A stretch of 64,000 nucleotides of DNA from Streptomyces sp. B21-105 (GTDB lineage: Bacteria > Actinomycetota > Actinomycetes > Streptomycetales > Streptomycetaceae): positions 7,936,001 to 8,000,000 of the forward strand of contig NZ_JARUMJ010000001.1 of the NCBI RefSeq assembly GCF_036898465.1, in the 5' to 3' direction. The notes beneath the pieces were generated by a model. That model saw only the letters and a program-made list of their open reading frames with translations. It was not told the origin of the DNA and made no database searches. Shown here one piece after another: positions 8,734 to 16,423 of this stretch. The stretch's first letter is position 1, and each line of letters starts with the position of its first letter. Made by a program: the position numbers and the translations under genes.

Positions 8734-8745
8734 GTGCAATGTCAC
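8734..8745. promoter_or_regulatory. Predicted GntR operator, site 1
   Basis: GTGCAATGTCAC is 22 bases upstream of the GntR start. It shares GTNNNATGTCAC with sites at 10924-10935 and 13956-13967. The half-site GTCAC is paired with a degenerate GTGCA. Autoregulation is inferred. Confidence 0.55.
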
Positions 8746-8826
8746 GTGCCACCAGTATCTATGCACCGGTCGGCTGTGCGGCGGGCACGTGTCTCGCGCG
8801 GTGCGGGCCGGTGGGCCGGACGCCGG

Positions 8827-9828
8827 TCAGAGCACGAAGCCGGCCGGGAAGGGGTCCGTGGGGTCCAGCAGGTACTGGGCCGTGCCGGTGATCCAGGCGC
8901 GGCCGGTGAAGCTGGGCAGCACCGCCGGACGCCCGGCGACCTCCGTCCGCCCGAGGAGCCGGCCCGTGAAGCGGGTACCGATGAACGACTCGTTCACGAA
9001 CTCGGTGTGCAACGGCAGTTCACCTCGCGCGTGCAGCTGCGCCATGCGGGCACTGGTCCCGGTGCCGCACGGGGAGCGGTCGAACCAGCCGGGGTGGATG
9101 GCCATCGCGTGCCGGGAGTGCCGGGCGGTGGCGCCGGGCGCGTACAGGTGGACATGGTGGCAGCCGCGGATGGACGGATCCTCCGGATGGACCGGCTCCT
9201 CCTCGGAGTTGATCGCCTCCATGAGCGACAGCCCGGCGTCCAGGATGTCGTCCGCGCGGGCGCGGTCGAAGGGCAGCCCGAACTCCTCCAGCGGCAGGAT
9301 CGCGTAGAAGTTCCCGCCGTACGCCAGGTCGTAGGTGACCGTGCGGCCGTCTGGCAGCACCGCCTTGCGGTCCAGCGCGACCGCGAAGGAGGGGACGTTG
9401 TGCAGCGTGACGGAGATGGCCGCCCCGTCCTCGACCGCCACATCGGCGACGACGAGCCCGGCCGGGGTGTCCAGCCGGATCGTGGTGACCGGTTCGACGA
9501 CCTCGACCATGCCCGTCTCGACGAGCACGGTCGCCACGCCGATCGTGCCGTGCCCGCACATCGGGAGATAGCCGGACACCTCGATGTACAGGACGCCCCA
9601 GTCGCAGTCCGCCCGGGTCGGCGGCTGGAGGATCGCGCCGCTCATCGCGGAGTGCCCGCGCGGCTCGTTCATCAACAACTGCCGGACGTCGTCCCGGTGT
9701 TCGCGGAACCACAGCCGCCGCTCGTTCATGGTCGCGCCGGGAACGACGCCGATGCCGCCCGTGATCACCCGGGTCGGCATCCCTTCGGTGTGCGAGTCGA
9801 CGGCGTGCAGGACGAGCTTGCTGCGCAT
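8827..9828 (-). CDS. 4-hydroxyproline 2-epimerase (proline racemase family)
   Basis: A 333-residue proline racemase-family enzyme. Both catalytic cysteines are present: MCGHGTIG (first half) and SPCGTGTSARMA (second half). That marks a racemase/epimerase rather than a trans-3-hydroxyproline dehydratase, which has Ser/Thr. Together with the neighbouring deaminase and three dehydrogenase genes this fits conversion of trans-4-hydroxy-L-proline to cis-4-hydroxy-D-proline. ATG 9828 follows AGAGGGA. A proline racemase cannot be excluded on sequence alone. Confidence 0.88.
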   Translation of the reverse strand: MRSKLVLHAVDSHTEGMPTRVITGGIGVVPGATMNERRLWFREHRDDVRQLLMNEPRGHSAMSGAILQPPTRADCDWGVLYIEVSGYLPMCGHGTIGVATVLVETGMVEVVEPVTTIRLDTPAGLVVADVAVEDGAAISVTLHNVPSFAVALDRKAVLPDGRTVTYDLAYGGNFYAILPLEEFGLPFDRARADDILDAGLSLMEAINSEEEPVHPEDPSIRGCHHVHLYAPGATARHSRHAMAIHPGWFDRSPCGTGTSARMAQLHARGELPLHTEFVNESFIGTRFTGRLLGRTEVAGRPAVLPSFTGRAWITGTAQYLLDPTDPFPAGFVL

Positions 9829-9976
9829 GAGGTCCCTCTCCGGTCCGTGGGTTGCCCGACGTGCGACGCGCCCGCCGGGCGGTCGTCGTCCGCCGGTGTG
9901 GTGCCGTGACGGGGTGGGCGGCGGTGGTGGGGCGTCCCAGGTGGGTCGTCCGGTGTGCGCGCCGCGGGAGGGCGCG

Positions 9977-10885
9977 TCACGCGAGGCCTGCGGCGACGGC
10001 CTTCTCGGTGGCCGCGCGGACGGCCGCCTCCTGCTCCGGCAGCAGCGGGACCCGTGGCGGACGGCAGCGGCCGCCGTGCCGGCCCACCACGTCCATCGAG
10101 AGCTTGATGGCCTGGACGAACTCGACGCGCGAGTCCCAGCGCAGCAGCGGATGCAGTTGACGGTAGAGGGGGAGCGCGGTGGTGAGGTCACCGGCGACGG
10201 CGGCCCGGTACAGCTCCGCCGACGCCCTCGGCAGCGCGTTCGGGTAGCCGGCCACCCAGCCCTTCGCGCCGGCCACGGCCAGCTCCAGCAGCACGTCGTC
10301 CGCGCCGACCAACAGATCCAGTTCGGGGGCGAGTTCGGCGATGCGGTAGGCGCGGCGCACATCGCCGGAGAACTCCTTGACGGCGTGGACGTGCCCCTCG
10401 CCGTGCAGCCGCGCCAGCAGTTCGGGCACGAGGTCGACCTTGGTGTCGATCGGGTTGTTGTACGCCACGACCGGCAGGCCCGCCCGGGCCACCTCCGCGT
10501 AGTGGGCGACGACGGCCCGCTCGTCGGCGCGATAGGCGTTGGGCGGCAGCAGCATCACCGCCGAACAGCCCGCCCCGGCCGCCTGTTCGGCCCAGCGCCG
10601 GGCCTCGACCGAGCCGTACGCGGCGACCCCGGGCATGACGCGCGCCCCGCCCACGGCGGCCACCGCGGTCTCCACCACCCTGGCGCGCTCCTCGGGAGTG
10701 AGCACCTGGTACTCGCCCAGTGAGCCGTTGGGTACGACGCCGTCGCAGCCGTTCGCCACCAGCCAGGCGCAGTGCTCGGCATACCGGTCGTGGTCGACGC
10801 GGAGGTCGTCGTCGAACGGCAGCGCGGTGGCGACGAGGACGCCGTGCCAGGGGCGCCGCCGGGAGGCGGGGGAGGAGAGAGTCAT
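9977..10885 (-). CDS. Dihydrodipicolinate synthase-family enzyme, probable 1-pyrroline-4-hydroxy-2-carboxylate deaminase
   Basis: A 302-residue (beta/alpha)8 aldolase-family protein. It has VPNGSLGEY (in place of GTTGE), the tyrosine motif VAYNNP and the Schiff-base lysine in HAVKEFSGD. In hydroxyproline pathways this family deaminates and dehydrates the pyrroline product of hydroxyproline dehydrogenase to 2-ketoglutarate semialdehyde. ATG 10885 is used; longer in-frame starts run into the upstream operator and gene. It is separated from the epimerase by about 150 bases. Confidence 0.85.
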   Translation of the reverse strand: MTLSSPASRRRPWHGVLVATALPFDDDLRVDHDRYAEHCAWLVANGCDGVVPNGSLGEYQVLTPEERARVVETAVAAVGGARVMPGVAAYGSVEARRWAEQAAGAGCSAVMLLPPNAYRADERAVVAHYAEVARAGLPVVAYNNPIDTKVDLVPELLARLHGEGHVHAVKEFSGDVRRAYRIAELAPELDLLVGADDVLLELAVAGAKGWVAGYPNALPRASAELYRAAVAGDLTTALPLYRQLHPLLRWDSRVEFVQAIKLSMDVVGRHGGRCRPPRVPLLPEQEAAVRAATEKAVAAGLA

Positions 10886-10923
10886 GCGCGGGTCCCTTCG
10901 CGAGCGGTGACGCGGGGTGAGGT

Positions 10924-10935
10924 GTGACATGTCAC
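10924..10935. promoter_or_regulatory. Predicted GntR operator, site 2 (perfect palindrome)
   Basis: GTGACATGTCAC is a perfect 12-bp palindrome 39 bases upstream of the deaminase start, overlapping the stop of the dehydrogenase alpha gene. It is the best of three related sites in this locus and suggests an internal regulated promoter. Confidence 0.65.
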
Positions 10936-12341
10936 GGGGTCGCCGGTGGATCGGTCGGGGCGTCCGCCAGGACGCCGAGCGGCACCGGGCGGGCCAGCAG
11001 CCGTCGTGCCGGGGTGAGCGCGCAGCCTGCCACACCGGCCACGCCGGGCTCGCACATGCGGCCCTGACACCAGCCCATGCCGGCCCTGGTCAGCAGTTTC
11101 ACGGTGCGCAGATCACCGGCGCCGAGGGCGTCGACGGACTCGCGGACGGCGCCGGCGGACACCTCCTCGCAGCGGCACACGACTGTCTCGGCGGTCACCT
11201 GCTCCGCCCACCGCACGGGCTGCGCGGCATACGCGGCGTCCAGCGCTGTGAAGAAGGCCCGCAGCCGGTCACGGGTCCGGGCGGCCGGGGCCCAGCCGTC
11301 CGGGTCGGGAATCCGTCCCGTCAGTCTCGCCGCCGCCGACCGTCCGGCGATGTGTCCCTCCGCCAGCGACAGTGTCGCGCCGCCGACGCCCGTGGTCTCG
11401 CCCGCGGCCCAGACGCCGGGCACGTCGGTGCGCTGTTCGGCGTCGACCCACACGCCCGGTCCGTCGAGGCGGCAGCCGAGCCCGTCCGCGAGATCCGTGT
11501 GCGGCAGCAGACCGTGGCCGACGGCGAGGGTGTCGCAGGACAGCCGCCGTTGGCTGCCGGGCACGGGACGGCCGTCGGCGTCCAGCGCGGCCACGGTGAC
11601 GGACTCCAGGCGCTCGACGCCATGGGCCTCCAGCACGGCATGACGGGTCATCACCGGAATGCGCCGGTAGGCCAGTCGGGCGGCGAAGGCGGCTCCCTCG
11701 GCGAGCTTCGCGGGTGCCGCCGCCCCGGCGCGGGCGCCGCGTGCGAGGCCTTTGGGGCCGGCCGACTCGACCAGGGCGACGACCTGGGCGCCGGCCGCCG
11801 CGAGTCCGGTCGCCACGGGCAGCAGCAGGGGGCCGGTGCCGGCGACGACGGCGGTACGGCCGGGCAGCGACAGCCCTCCCTTGAGCAGCGCCTGCGCACC
11901 GCCCGCGGTGACCACTCCGGGCAGGGTCCAGCCGGGGAACGGCAGGACCTTCTCGTATGCCCCGGTCGCCAGCAGCACCGCGTCGGCCCGCACGGCGGCG
12001 GACTCCGTCTGCCGCGGACCGAGCAGTGCGTGCACGACGAGAGCACCCGACTCCCGCTCCACACACCAGACATGACGATCACTCAGGTGCGTGACGCGGC
12101 CCGCGTCGACGTGGGTGTCGAGGCCGGCGCGCAGACGCTCCCAGGTGCGCCACTGGTGGTGCAGCGCCTCGGGGCGCCGGGCGCCGAGGCCGCGCGCGGG
12201 CTGCCGGTAGAACTGCCCGCCCGCCTCGGCGGCGGAGTCGATCAGCATCACGCGCACGCCGCGCGCCGCGGCCGCCACGGTGGCGGCGAGCCCGGCCGGG
12301 CCGGCGCCGATCACCGCGAGGAGCGGGCGGCGTTCACTCAT
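10932..12341 (-). CDS. D-hydroxyproline dehydrogenase-like alpha subunit (HcnB-type FAD/NAD(P) oxidoreductase)
   Basis: A 469-residue flavoprotein. It starts with the FAD fold VIGAGPAGLAATVAAAARG, carries a second Rossmann fold (VVAGTGPLLLPVATGLAAAG) and ends in a cysteine-rich domain (VVCRCEEV ... GMGWCQGRMC), the [2Fe-2S]/BFD-like region of HcnB-type subunits. With the small ferredoxin-like and HcnC-like genes upstream it forms a heterotrimeric cis-4-hydroxy-D-proline dehydrogenase like that of Pseudomonas and Sinorhizobium. ATG 12341 overlaps the upstream gene by 8 bases. Confidence 0.85.
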   Translation of the reverse strand: MSERRPLLAVIGAGPAGLAATVAAAARGVRVMLIDSAAEAGGQFYRQPARGLGARRPEALHHQWRTWERLRAGLDTHVDAGRVTHLSDRHVWCVERESGALVVHALLGPRQTESAAVRADAVLLATGAYEKVLPFPGWTLPGVVTAGGAQALLKGGLSLPGRTAVVAGTGPLLLPVATGLAAAGAQVVALVESAGPKGLARGARAGAAAPAKLAEGAAFAARLAYRRIPVMTRHAVLEAHGVERLESVTVAALDADGRPVPGSQRRLSCDTLAVGHGLLPHTDLADGLGCRLDGPGVWVDAEQRTDVPGVWAAGETTGVGGATLSLAEGHIAGRSAAARLTGRIPDPDGWAPAARTRDRLRAFFTALDAAYAAQPVRWAEQVTAETVVCRCEEVSAGAVRESVDALGAGDLRTVKLLTRAGMGWCQGRMCEPGVAGVAGCALTPARRLLARPVPLGVLADAPTDPPATP

Positions 12342-12633
12342 CGTGGCCCGTCCCGGCCTGCGAGCGGACGACGGCCCCCGGTGCGGCCGGCACCAGGCAG
12401 GCCCGCTGGTCGGGGCGGCCGTCGACGGTGACGAGACAGTCGAAGCAGACTCCGATCCCGCAGAACACCCCGCGCGCCCGCTCCGCCCCGCGAGTCGTGC
12501 GCCAGGCCGTGACACCGGACGACCACAGGGCGGCGGCGAGGCTCTGCCCGGGCAGGGCCTGGATCTCCCGGTTGTCGAAGGTGACGGTGAACGGGGCGCC
12601 GGGACGGGCCCGGACCAGCCTCAGGGGGTTCAC
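12334..12633 (-). CDS. [2Fe-2S] small subunit of the dehydrogenase (HcnA-like)
   Basis: A 99-residue ferredoxin-like protein with the cluster ligands CGIGVCFDC and a later RAC. This is the small gamma subunit that sits between the two flavoproteins in hydroxyproline dehydrogenase and hydrogen cyanide synthase-like complexes. GTG 12633 follows GAGGAGG, and a longer start is less likely. It overlaps the alpha subunit gene by 8 bases, so both are translated together. Confidence 0.85.
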   Translation of the reverse strand: MNPLRLVRARPGAPFTVTFDNREIQALPGQSLAAALWSSGVTAWRTTRGAERARGVFCGIGVCFDCLVTVDGRPDQRACLVPAAPGAVVRSQAGTGHDE

Positions 12634-12655
12634 TGGGGGCCTCCTCGCTGAAGGG

Positions 12656-13951
12656 TTACGCACGGTCGGATCGGTCGGATCGGTCGGAACGATGGGAACG
12701 GTCGGATCGGTCGGATCGGTCGGAACGATGGGAACGGTCGGATCGGTCGGCAGGACGGCCGGGGGGCGGGGAATGGTGTGCGCGGTGCGGGCGGTCGAAG
12801 GGGGCGGAGGGGTCGAAGCGGTCGGGCCGGAACGGCGTCAGGTCCAGCTCCGGGCTCGCGTCGGTGAGCATCTGTGCGAGGAGCCGGCCCGTGCCGGTGG
12901 CGAGACCGATGCCCGCGCCCTCGTGTCCGCAGGCGTGGAACAGTCCGGGCGCCCGGGGGTCCGGGCCGATCGCGGGCAGGTGGTCGGGCAGGTAGGGGCG
13001 GAAACCGAGGTAGGTGCGCATCGCCCGGACGTGTTCCAGGAACGGGAACAGGCGGGTGGCCCCCGCCGCCAGGGCCCGCACGACCGGCAGTGAGAAGGAC
13101 CTGTCGAACCCGACCCGTTCCCGGCTCGCGCCGATCAGTACGGGCCCGGCTGCGGTGCCCTCGACGACCGGGGAGGTCTGCAGGGCCGCCGAGTCGCTCG
13201 CCACGTCGGCCACGTAGTCGGCGGCGTACACCTTGTGCCGTACGCGCGGCGGCAGCGGCTCGGTGACCAGGACGAAGCCACGGCGGGGCAGCACGGGCAG
13301 CCCGACGCCGGCGAGCGCGGCGACCTCCGCTCCTTCGACGCCCGCCGCATTGATCACGGCCGGCGCGAGGATGTCGCCGCGGTCGGTCCGCACGCCCCGC
13401 ACCGCGCCGCCCGGGCCGCGCAGGATCCGGGTCACCGTACGGCCGGTCTCCAGCCGTGCACCCGAGGCGCGCATCAGGTGGGCGGCGGCGAGGCTGGGCA
13501 TGACCTGGGCGTCCTGCGGATACAGCACGCCGCCGGCGAGCCCCGGCGCCAAGTGGGGTTCCAGATCCTGAAGTTCACCCGCGTCGACAGGCACGGCCCG
13601 TACCCCGGCGGCGCGCTGCCCGGCCGAGAGGACCGTCAGCGCGGTGAGGGACTGGGCGGTCGACGCCACCACGAGGCCGCCCTTGGGCTCGTACTCCACG
13701 GCCGCGGCGAGCTCCTCCTGGGCCAGCTCGTGCCACAACCGGGAGGACAGCAGCGCCAGTTGGAGCTCGGGACCGGGCTCCTTGTCGGAGACGAGGAGAT
13801 TGCCCTCGCCGGCGCCGGTGGTGCCGCCGGCCACCGGGCCCCGGTCCACCACGATCACGTCAAGACCGGCTCGCGCCGCGTACAGGGCACAGGCCGCGCC
13901 GACCATGCCCGCGCCGACGACCACCACGTCACCGCTCGGTCGCTTGGTCAC
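12656..13951 (-). CDS. FAD-dependent amino-acid dehydrogenase beta subunit (HcnC/DadA-like) with a repeat tail
   Basis: A 431-residue DAO-fold flavoprotein: FAD motif VVVVGAGMVGAACALYAARAG, the substrate domain, and the end HACGHEGAGIGLATGTGRL typical of glycine oxidase-like enzymes. It is the catalytic subunit of the dehydrogenase and first gene of the operon. The start is GTG 13951; no ribosome binding site is visible and a -10-like CATATT ends 6 bases before it, so a leaderless message is plausible. The last 30 residues are an odd Ser-Asp-Arg/His repeat encoded by a tandem DNA repeat. Confidence 0.83.
   Translation of the reverse strand: MTKRPSGDVVVVGAGMVGAACALYAARAGLDVIVVDRGPVAGGTTGAGEGNLLVSDKEPGPELQLALLSSRLWHELAQEELAAAVEYEPKGGLVVASTAQSLTALTVLSAGQRAAGVRAVPVDAGELQDLEPHLAPGLAGGVLYPQDAQVMPSLAAAHLMRASGARLETGRTVTRILRGPGGAVRGVRTDRGDILAPAVINAAGVEGAEVAALAGVGLPVLPRRGFVLVTEPLPPRVRHKVYAADYVADVASDSAALQTSPVVEGTAAGPVLIGASRERVGFDRSFSLPVVRALAAGATRLFPFLEHVRAMRTYLGFRPYLPDHLPAIGPDPRAPGLFHACGHEGAGIGLATGTGRLLAQMLTDASPELDLTPFRPDRFDPSAPFDRPHRAHHSPPPGRPADRSDRSHRSDRSDRSDRSHRSDRSDRSDRA
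12663..12750. repeat. Nested 9-bp/36-bp tandem repeat in the 3' end of the dehydrogenase gene
   Basis: The 9-bp unit CGGTCGGAT and its variants CGGTCGGAA and CGATGGGAA make a 36-bp block that occurs twice, followed by a third partial block. It encodes the charged tail (SDR/SHR) of the beta subunit. Copy number is likely to vary between strains. Confidence 0.8.
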
Positions 13952-13955
13952 GCCA

Positions 13956-13967
13956 GTAATATGTCAC
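13956..13967. promoter_or_regulatory. Predicted GntR operator, site 3, overlapping the operon promoter
   Basis: GTAATATGTCAC lies 5-16 bases upstream of the first operon gene and covers the presumed -10 region. Binding there would block transcription start. It shares ATGTCAC and the leading GT with the other two sites of the locus. Confidence 0.55.
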
Positions 13968-14074
13968 ATGGCGCTGAGTCGAGGAAGAGGGCTTACAGGC
14001 GCGGCCCGATGGCTCATTGAGCCGGCCCGCTCAGCCCATTCAGCCCATTCAGCCGGCCCGCTGAGCCGCCGCGC

Positions 14075-15028
14075 TCAGTCGAACTCGCTGGGTTCGGGGG
14101 CCGGAGTGCGGCCCTCCCGGACGTCCTTGAGCCGTGTGGTGCCGTGACTCACCGCGTCCTTGGTGCTGTCGTGGTCCGCACCGTCGTAGCCGCCGTTGGT
14201 CACGGTGATCGCGTCGTCCCCGACCCGTACGGCCGCGACGTCCAGGGTGAGGGTCACCTTCGAGCCGCCGGAGGTCCCGGCCACCGTCACGGTGATGCCC
14301 TCACGGGCGTCCCCCGACTTCGGGAGGGAGGCTTCGACGACCTGCACGGTGCGGGTGGAGCCGTCGGACGCCTTCGCGGTGAACTCGTCGCACTCGGTGG
14401 TCAGCGACCCCAGCCAGTCCAGCGACTTGTCCAGGTCGTCCCGGTCGTAGGCGGCGACCTGGTAGAGCAGCCGGGAGTCGCCCTCGGTGAAGCCGGTGAG
14501 CTCCGACGCGCCGGACGGGCGGCCCAGCAGGTCGTCGCCGTACAGCCCGTCGAGCAGCCGCTGGCAGTCGGCGGCCTGTGTCTTGCCCGTGAGGAACTGC
14601 TGGGCGTCGACCGTGCCGATGAGCAGTTCGTCCTCCCAGGACTGGGCGGTCTTCTCCGTCACCTGCGACCAGTTGTCCTCCAGGTCGCCCTCGGTGATCA
14701 GAGCGGTCCGCGCACCGGCCGACGTCAGCGTGTTCTTGTCGGGGGAGGCGGTGGTCGTCCGTCGGGCCACGGGCGAGGCCGCGACGCCGGAGGCGCTGGC
14801 GGTGCTCGAGGCGCGCGACGGGCTGGACGCGCCGTCCTCCCCGTCGGAGCAGGCGGCCGCCGTGGCGAGCAGCGTTCCGGCGGCCAGGACGGCGGTCAGC
14901 ACGCGCACCGCGTGTACCGCGCGCACCGGGCGGGCCGACCCGCCCGGGCGGCCGGGGCGGGTCGGCCCGGCCGGGCCCGACGGACGGGGCGGGCAGGTCG
15001 GGCGGGACGACGGACGAGGGGTGGTCAC
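14075..15028 (-). CDS. Hypothetical secreted lipoprotein
   Basis: A 317-residue protein. GTG 15028 follows GGAGGT at good spacing. A long Pro/Arg-rich n-region precedes the hydrophobic stretch VLTAVLAAGTLLATAAAC, with a lipobox-like cysteine. A Ser/Thr/Ala linker and a globular domain of about 200 residues follow, with no motif I recognise. Many Streptomyces lipoproteins of this layout are sensors or cell-wall partners. The function is unknown. Confidence 0.65.
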   Translation of the reverse strand: MTTPRPSSRPTCPPRPSGPAGPTRPGRPGGSARPVRAVHAVRVLTAVLAAGTLLATAAACSDGEDGASSPSRASSTASASGVAASPVARRTTTASPDKNTLTSAGARTALITEGDLEDNWSQVTEKTAQSWEDELLIGTVDAQQFLTGKTQAADCQRLLDGLYGDDLLGRPSGASELTGFTEGDSRLLYQVAAYDRDDLDKSLDWLGSLTTECDEFTAKASDGSTRTVQVVEASLPKSGDAREGITVTVAGTSGGSKVTLTLDVAAVRVGDDAITVTNGGYDGADHDSTKDAVSHGTTRLKDVREGRTPAPEPSEFD

Positions 15029-15270
15029 GGGTACCTCCAGAGGACGGGGTCGGCTGCCCTGCCCTCCACGGCACCACCGGCCGGGCCACCCGACCAGCGC
15101 AAGGAGCCGTACGGGTGAAGCCGCGGCGCAGGTGGGGGACGGCCCGGCGGGTGCCGGCCCGCCGGGAAAATGCGGGGTGGTGCGCACCGGGCGCAGGGCA
15201 TCATGGCGATCCCGTCGCCTGATCGCGGCGCCGGGGTGATCATCGTCGGGGGAACGACCGGGGGGCACCT

Positions 15271-15960
15271 GTGACCGTCACCAACATCCTGCTGTCCGGC
15301 GTCGTCGGCTCGACCGCGTACGGACTCGCCCACGAGGGCTCAGACGTGGACCGGCTCGGCATGTTCGCCACCCCCACCGAGGAACTGCACGGCCTGCACA
15401 CGCCGAAGGAGTCGCACGTCAGCACGGCGCCCGACCGCACCCTGCACGAGGCCGCGAAGTGGTGCCGGCTCGCGCTCGGCGGCAACCCGACCGTCATGGA
15501 ACTCGTCTGGCTGCCCGACGAGCTGTACGAGGTGCGCACCCCGCTCGGCGACGAACTCATCGCCCTGCGCACCACGCTGCTCGGCGCCGGGCGGGTCCGC
15601 GACGCCTATCTCGGGTACGCCACCCAGCAGTTCCGCAAGCTGCGAAACCGCAGCGAGGACTCTCCCGCGGCGGGCGGCCGCAGACGCAGCGCCAAGCACG
15701 CCCGGCATCTCAAGCGGCTGTGCGCCCAGGGGTACGAGCTGTACTCCACGGGGCGGCTGACGATCCGGGTCGAGGACCCGGAGAGCTACCACCGGTTCGG
15801 CGAGGAGGTCGCCGCCGATCCCGACGCCGCGCTGCCGCTGCTGCGCCGCGTCGAGGAGGCGTTCGCCGAGACACGCAGCGCCCTGCCGGACCAGCCCGAC
15901 GAGAGAGCGGCCGACGCCTGGCTGCGACGGGTCCGCAGGCAGTTCTACGCGCCGGCGTAG
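15271..15960 (+). CDS. Predicted nucleotidyltransferase (RlaP-like family)
   Basis: A 229-residue protein. The N terminus SGVVGSTAYGLAHEGSDVD matches the nucleotidyltransferase GSxxYG...SDxD motif with the metal-binding aspartate pair. Later parts are helical and basic (FRKLRNR, KHARHLKRL). The family is widespread in actinobacteria and phages; the substrate is not known. GTG 15271 follows GGGGGG. It is divergent from the lipoprotein gene. Confidence 0.7.
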   Translation: MTVTNILLSGVVGSTAYGLAHEGSDVDRLGMFATPTEELHGLHTPKESHVSTAPDRTLHEAAKWCRLALGGNPTVMELVWLPDELYEVRTPLGDELIALRTTLLGAGRVRDAYLGYATQQFRKLRNRSEDSPAAGGRRRSAKHARHLKRLCAQGYELYSTGRLTIRVEDPESYHRFGEEVAADPDAALPLLRRVEEAFAETRSALPDQPDERAADAWLRRVRRQFYAPA

Positions 15961-16141
15961 TCACGTCCCCGGATCCCCACGTCCCCACGTCCCCAGATCC
16001 CCACCTCCCCATGCCTGAACGAAGGCACGACGATAATTCGCGTGCCGGGCGGTTCCCTCGCTTCTACACTCGCAACAGATCGAGCGCGGCCGTCCAGGGC
16101 GGCGCGCCCGCCGTACCGTGACGAACGAGGGGAGCCCGGCC

Positions 16142-16249
16142 ATGTGTGACCGCACCGCTGCTGCCGTCGCTCCCCGCTCCCGCTACGAGGTGATCCTCGT
16201 GTCCTCGTCCGTCCGGTGCCCGCTGCGCGGCCGGCACCGGATCTCCTGA
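16142..16249 (+). CDS. Small ORF (35 residues), possible leader peptide of the EF-G-like gene
   Basis: ATG 16142 follows GAGGGGAG and opens MCDRTAAAVAPRSRYEVILV, ending at TGA 16247-16249. It lies 174 bases upstream of the translational GTPase gene and 26 bases before an inverted repeat. Short translated leaders precede several ribosome-protection genes, so a regulatory role is plausible. No homologue is recognised. Confidence 0.4.
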   Translation: MCDRTAAAVAPRSRYEVILVSSSVRCPLRGRHRIS

Positions 16250-16275
16250 CGAAGGTCCGAGCGACACAACAGGCA

Positions 16276-16295
16276 GTCACTGCAACGTAAGTGAC
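16276..16295. promoter_or_regulatory. Inverted repeat between leader ORF and EF-G-like gene
   Basis: GTCACT and AGTGAC flank an 8-base spacer. It could be a protein binding site or a weak RNA hairpin. Confidence 0.3.
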
Positions 16296-16423
16296 GGTGC
16301 GTCATCATGGCTCCGCCGCAGGATCGCCTGCGCCGGTCCGTGGCCTCCGCCCGTCCTCGCCCTCGCCCTCGTCCGGAACATCGCGCTGCCCGTTCCCAGG
16401 AACACCCCGAAAGGCCAAGGGCC

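Noticed and set aside
15961..16020. CCCC-rich direct repeats (GTCCCC/ATCCCCAC) as a CRISPR-like array
   Set aside because: The units are short, unequal and lack spacers. No CRISPR array or cas gene is present anywhere in the window.
16307..16423. Longer start for the EF-G-like protein at ATG 16307
   Set aside because: It would add an Arg/Pro-rich arm with no family similarity; GTG 16424 has a better ribosome site and lies close to the conserved N terminus.
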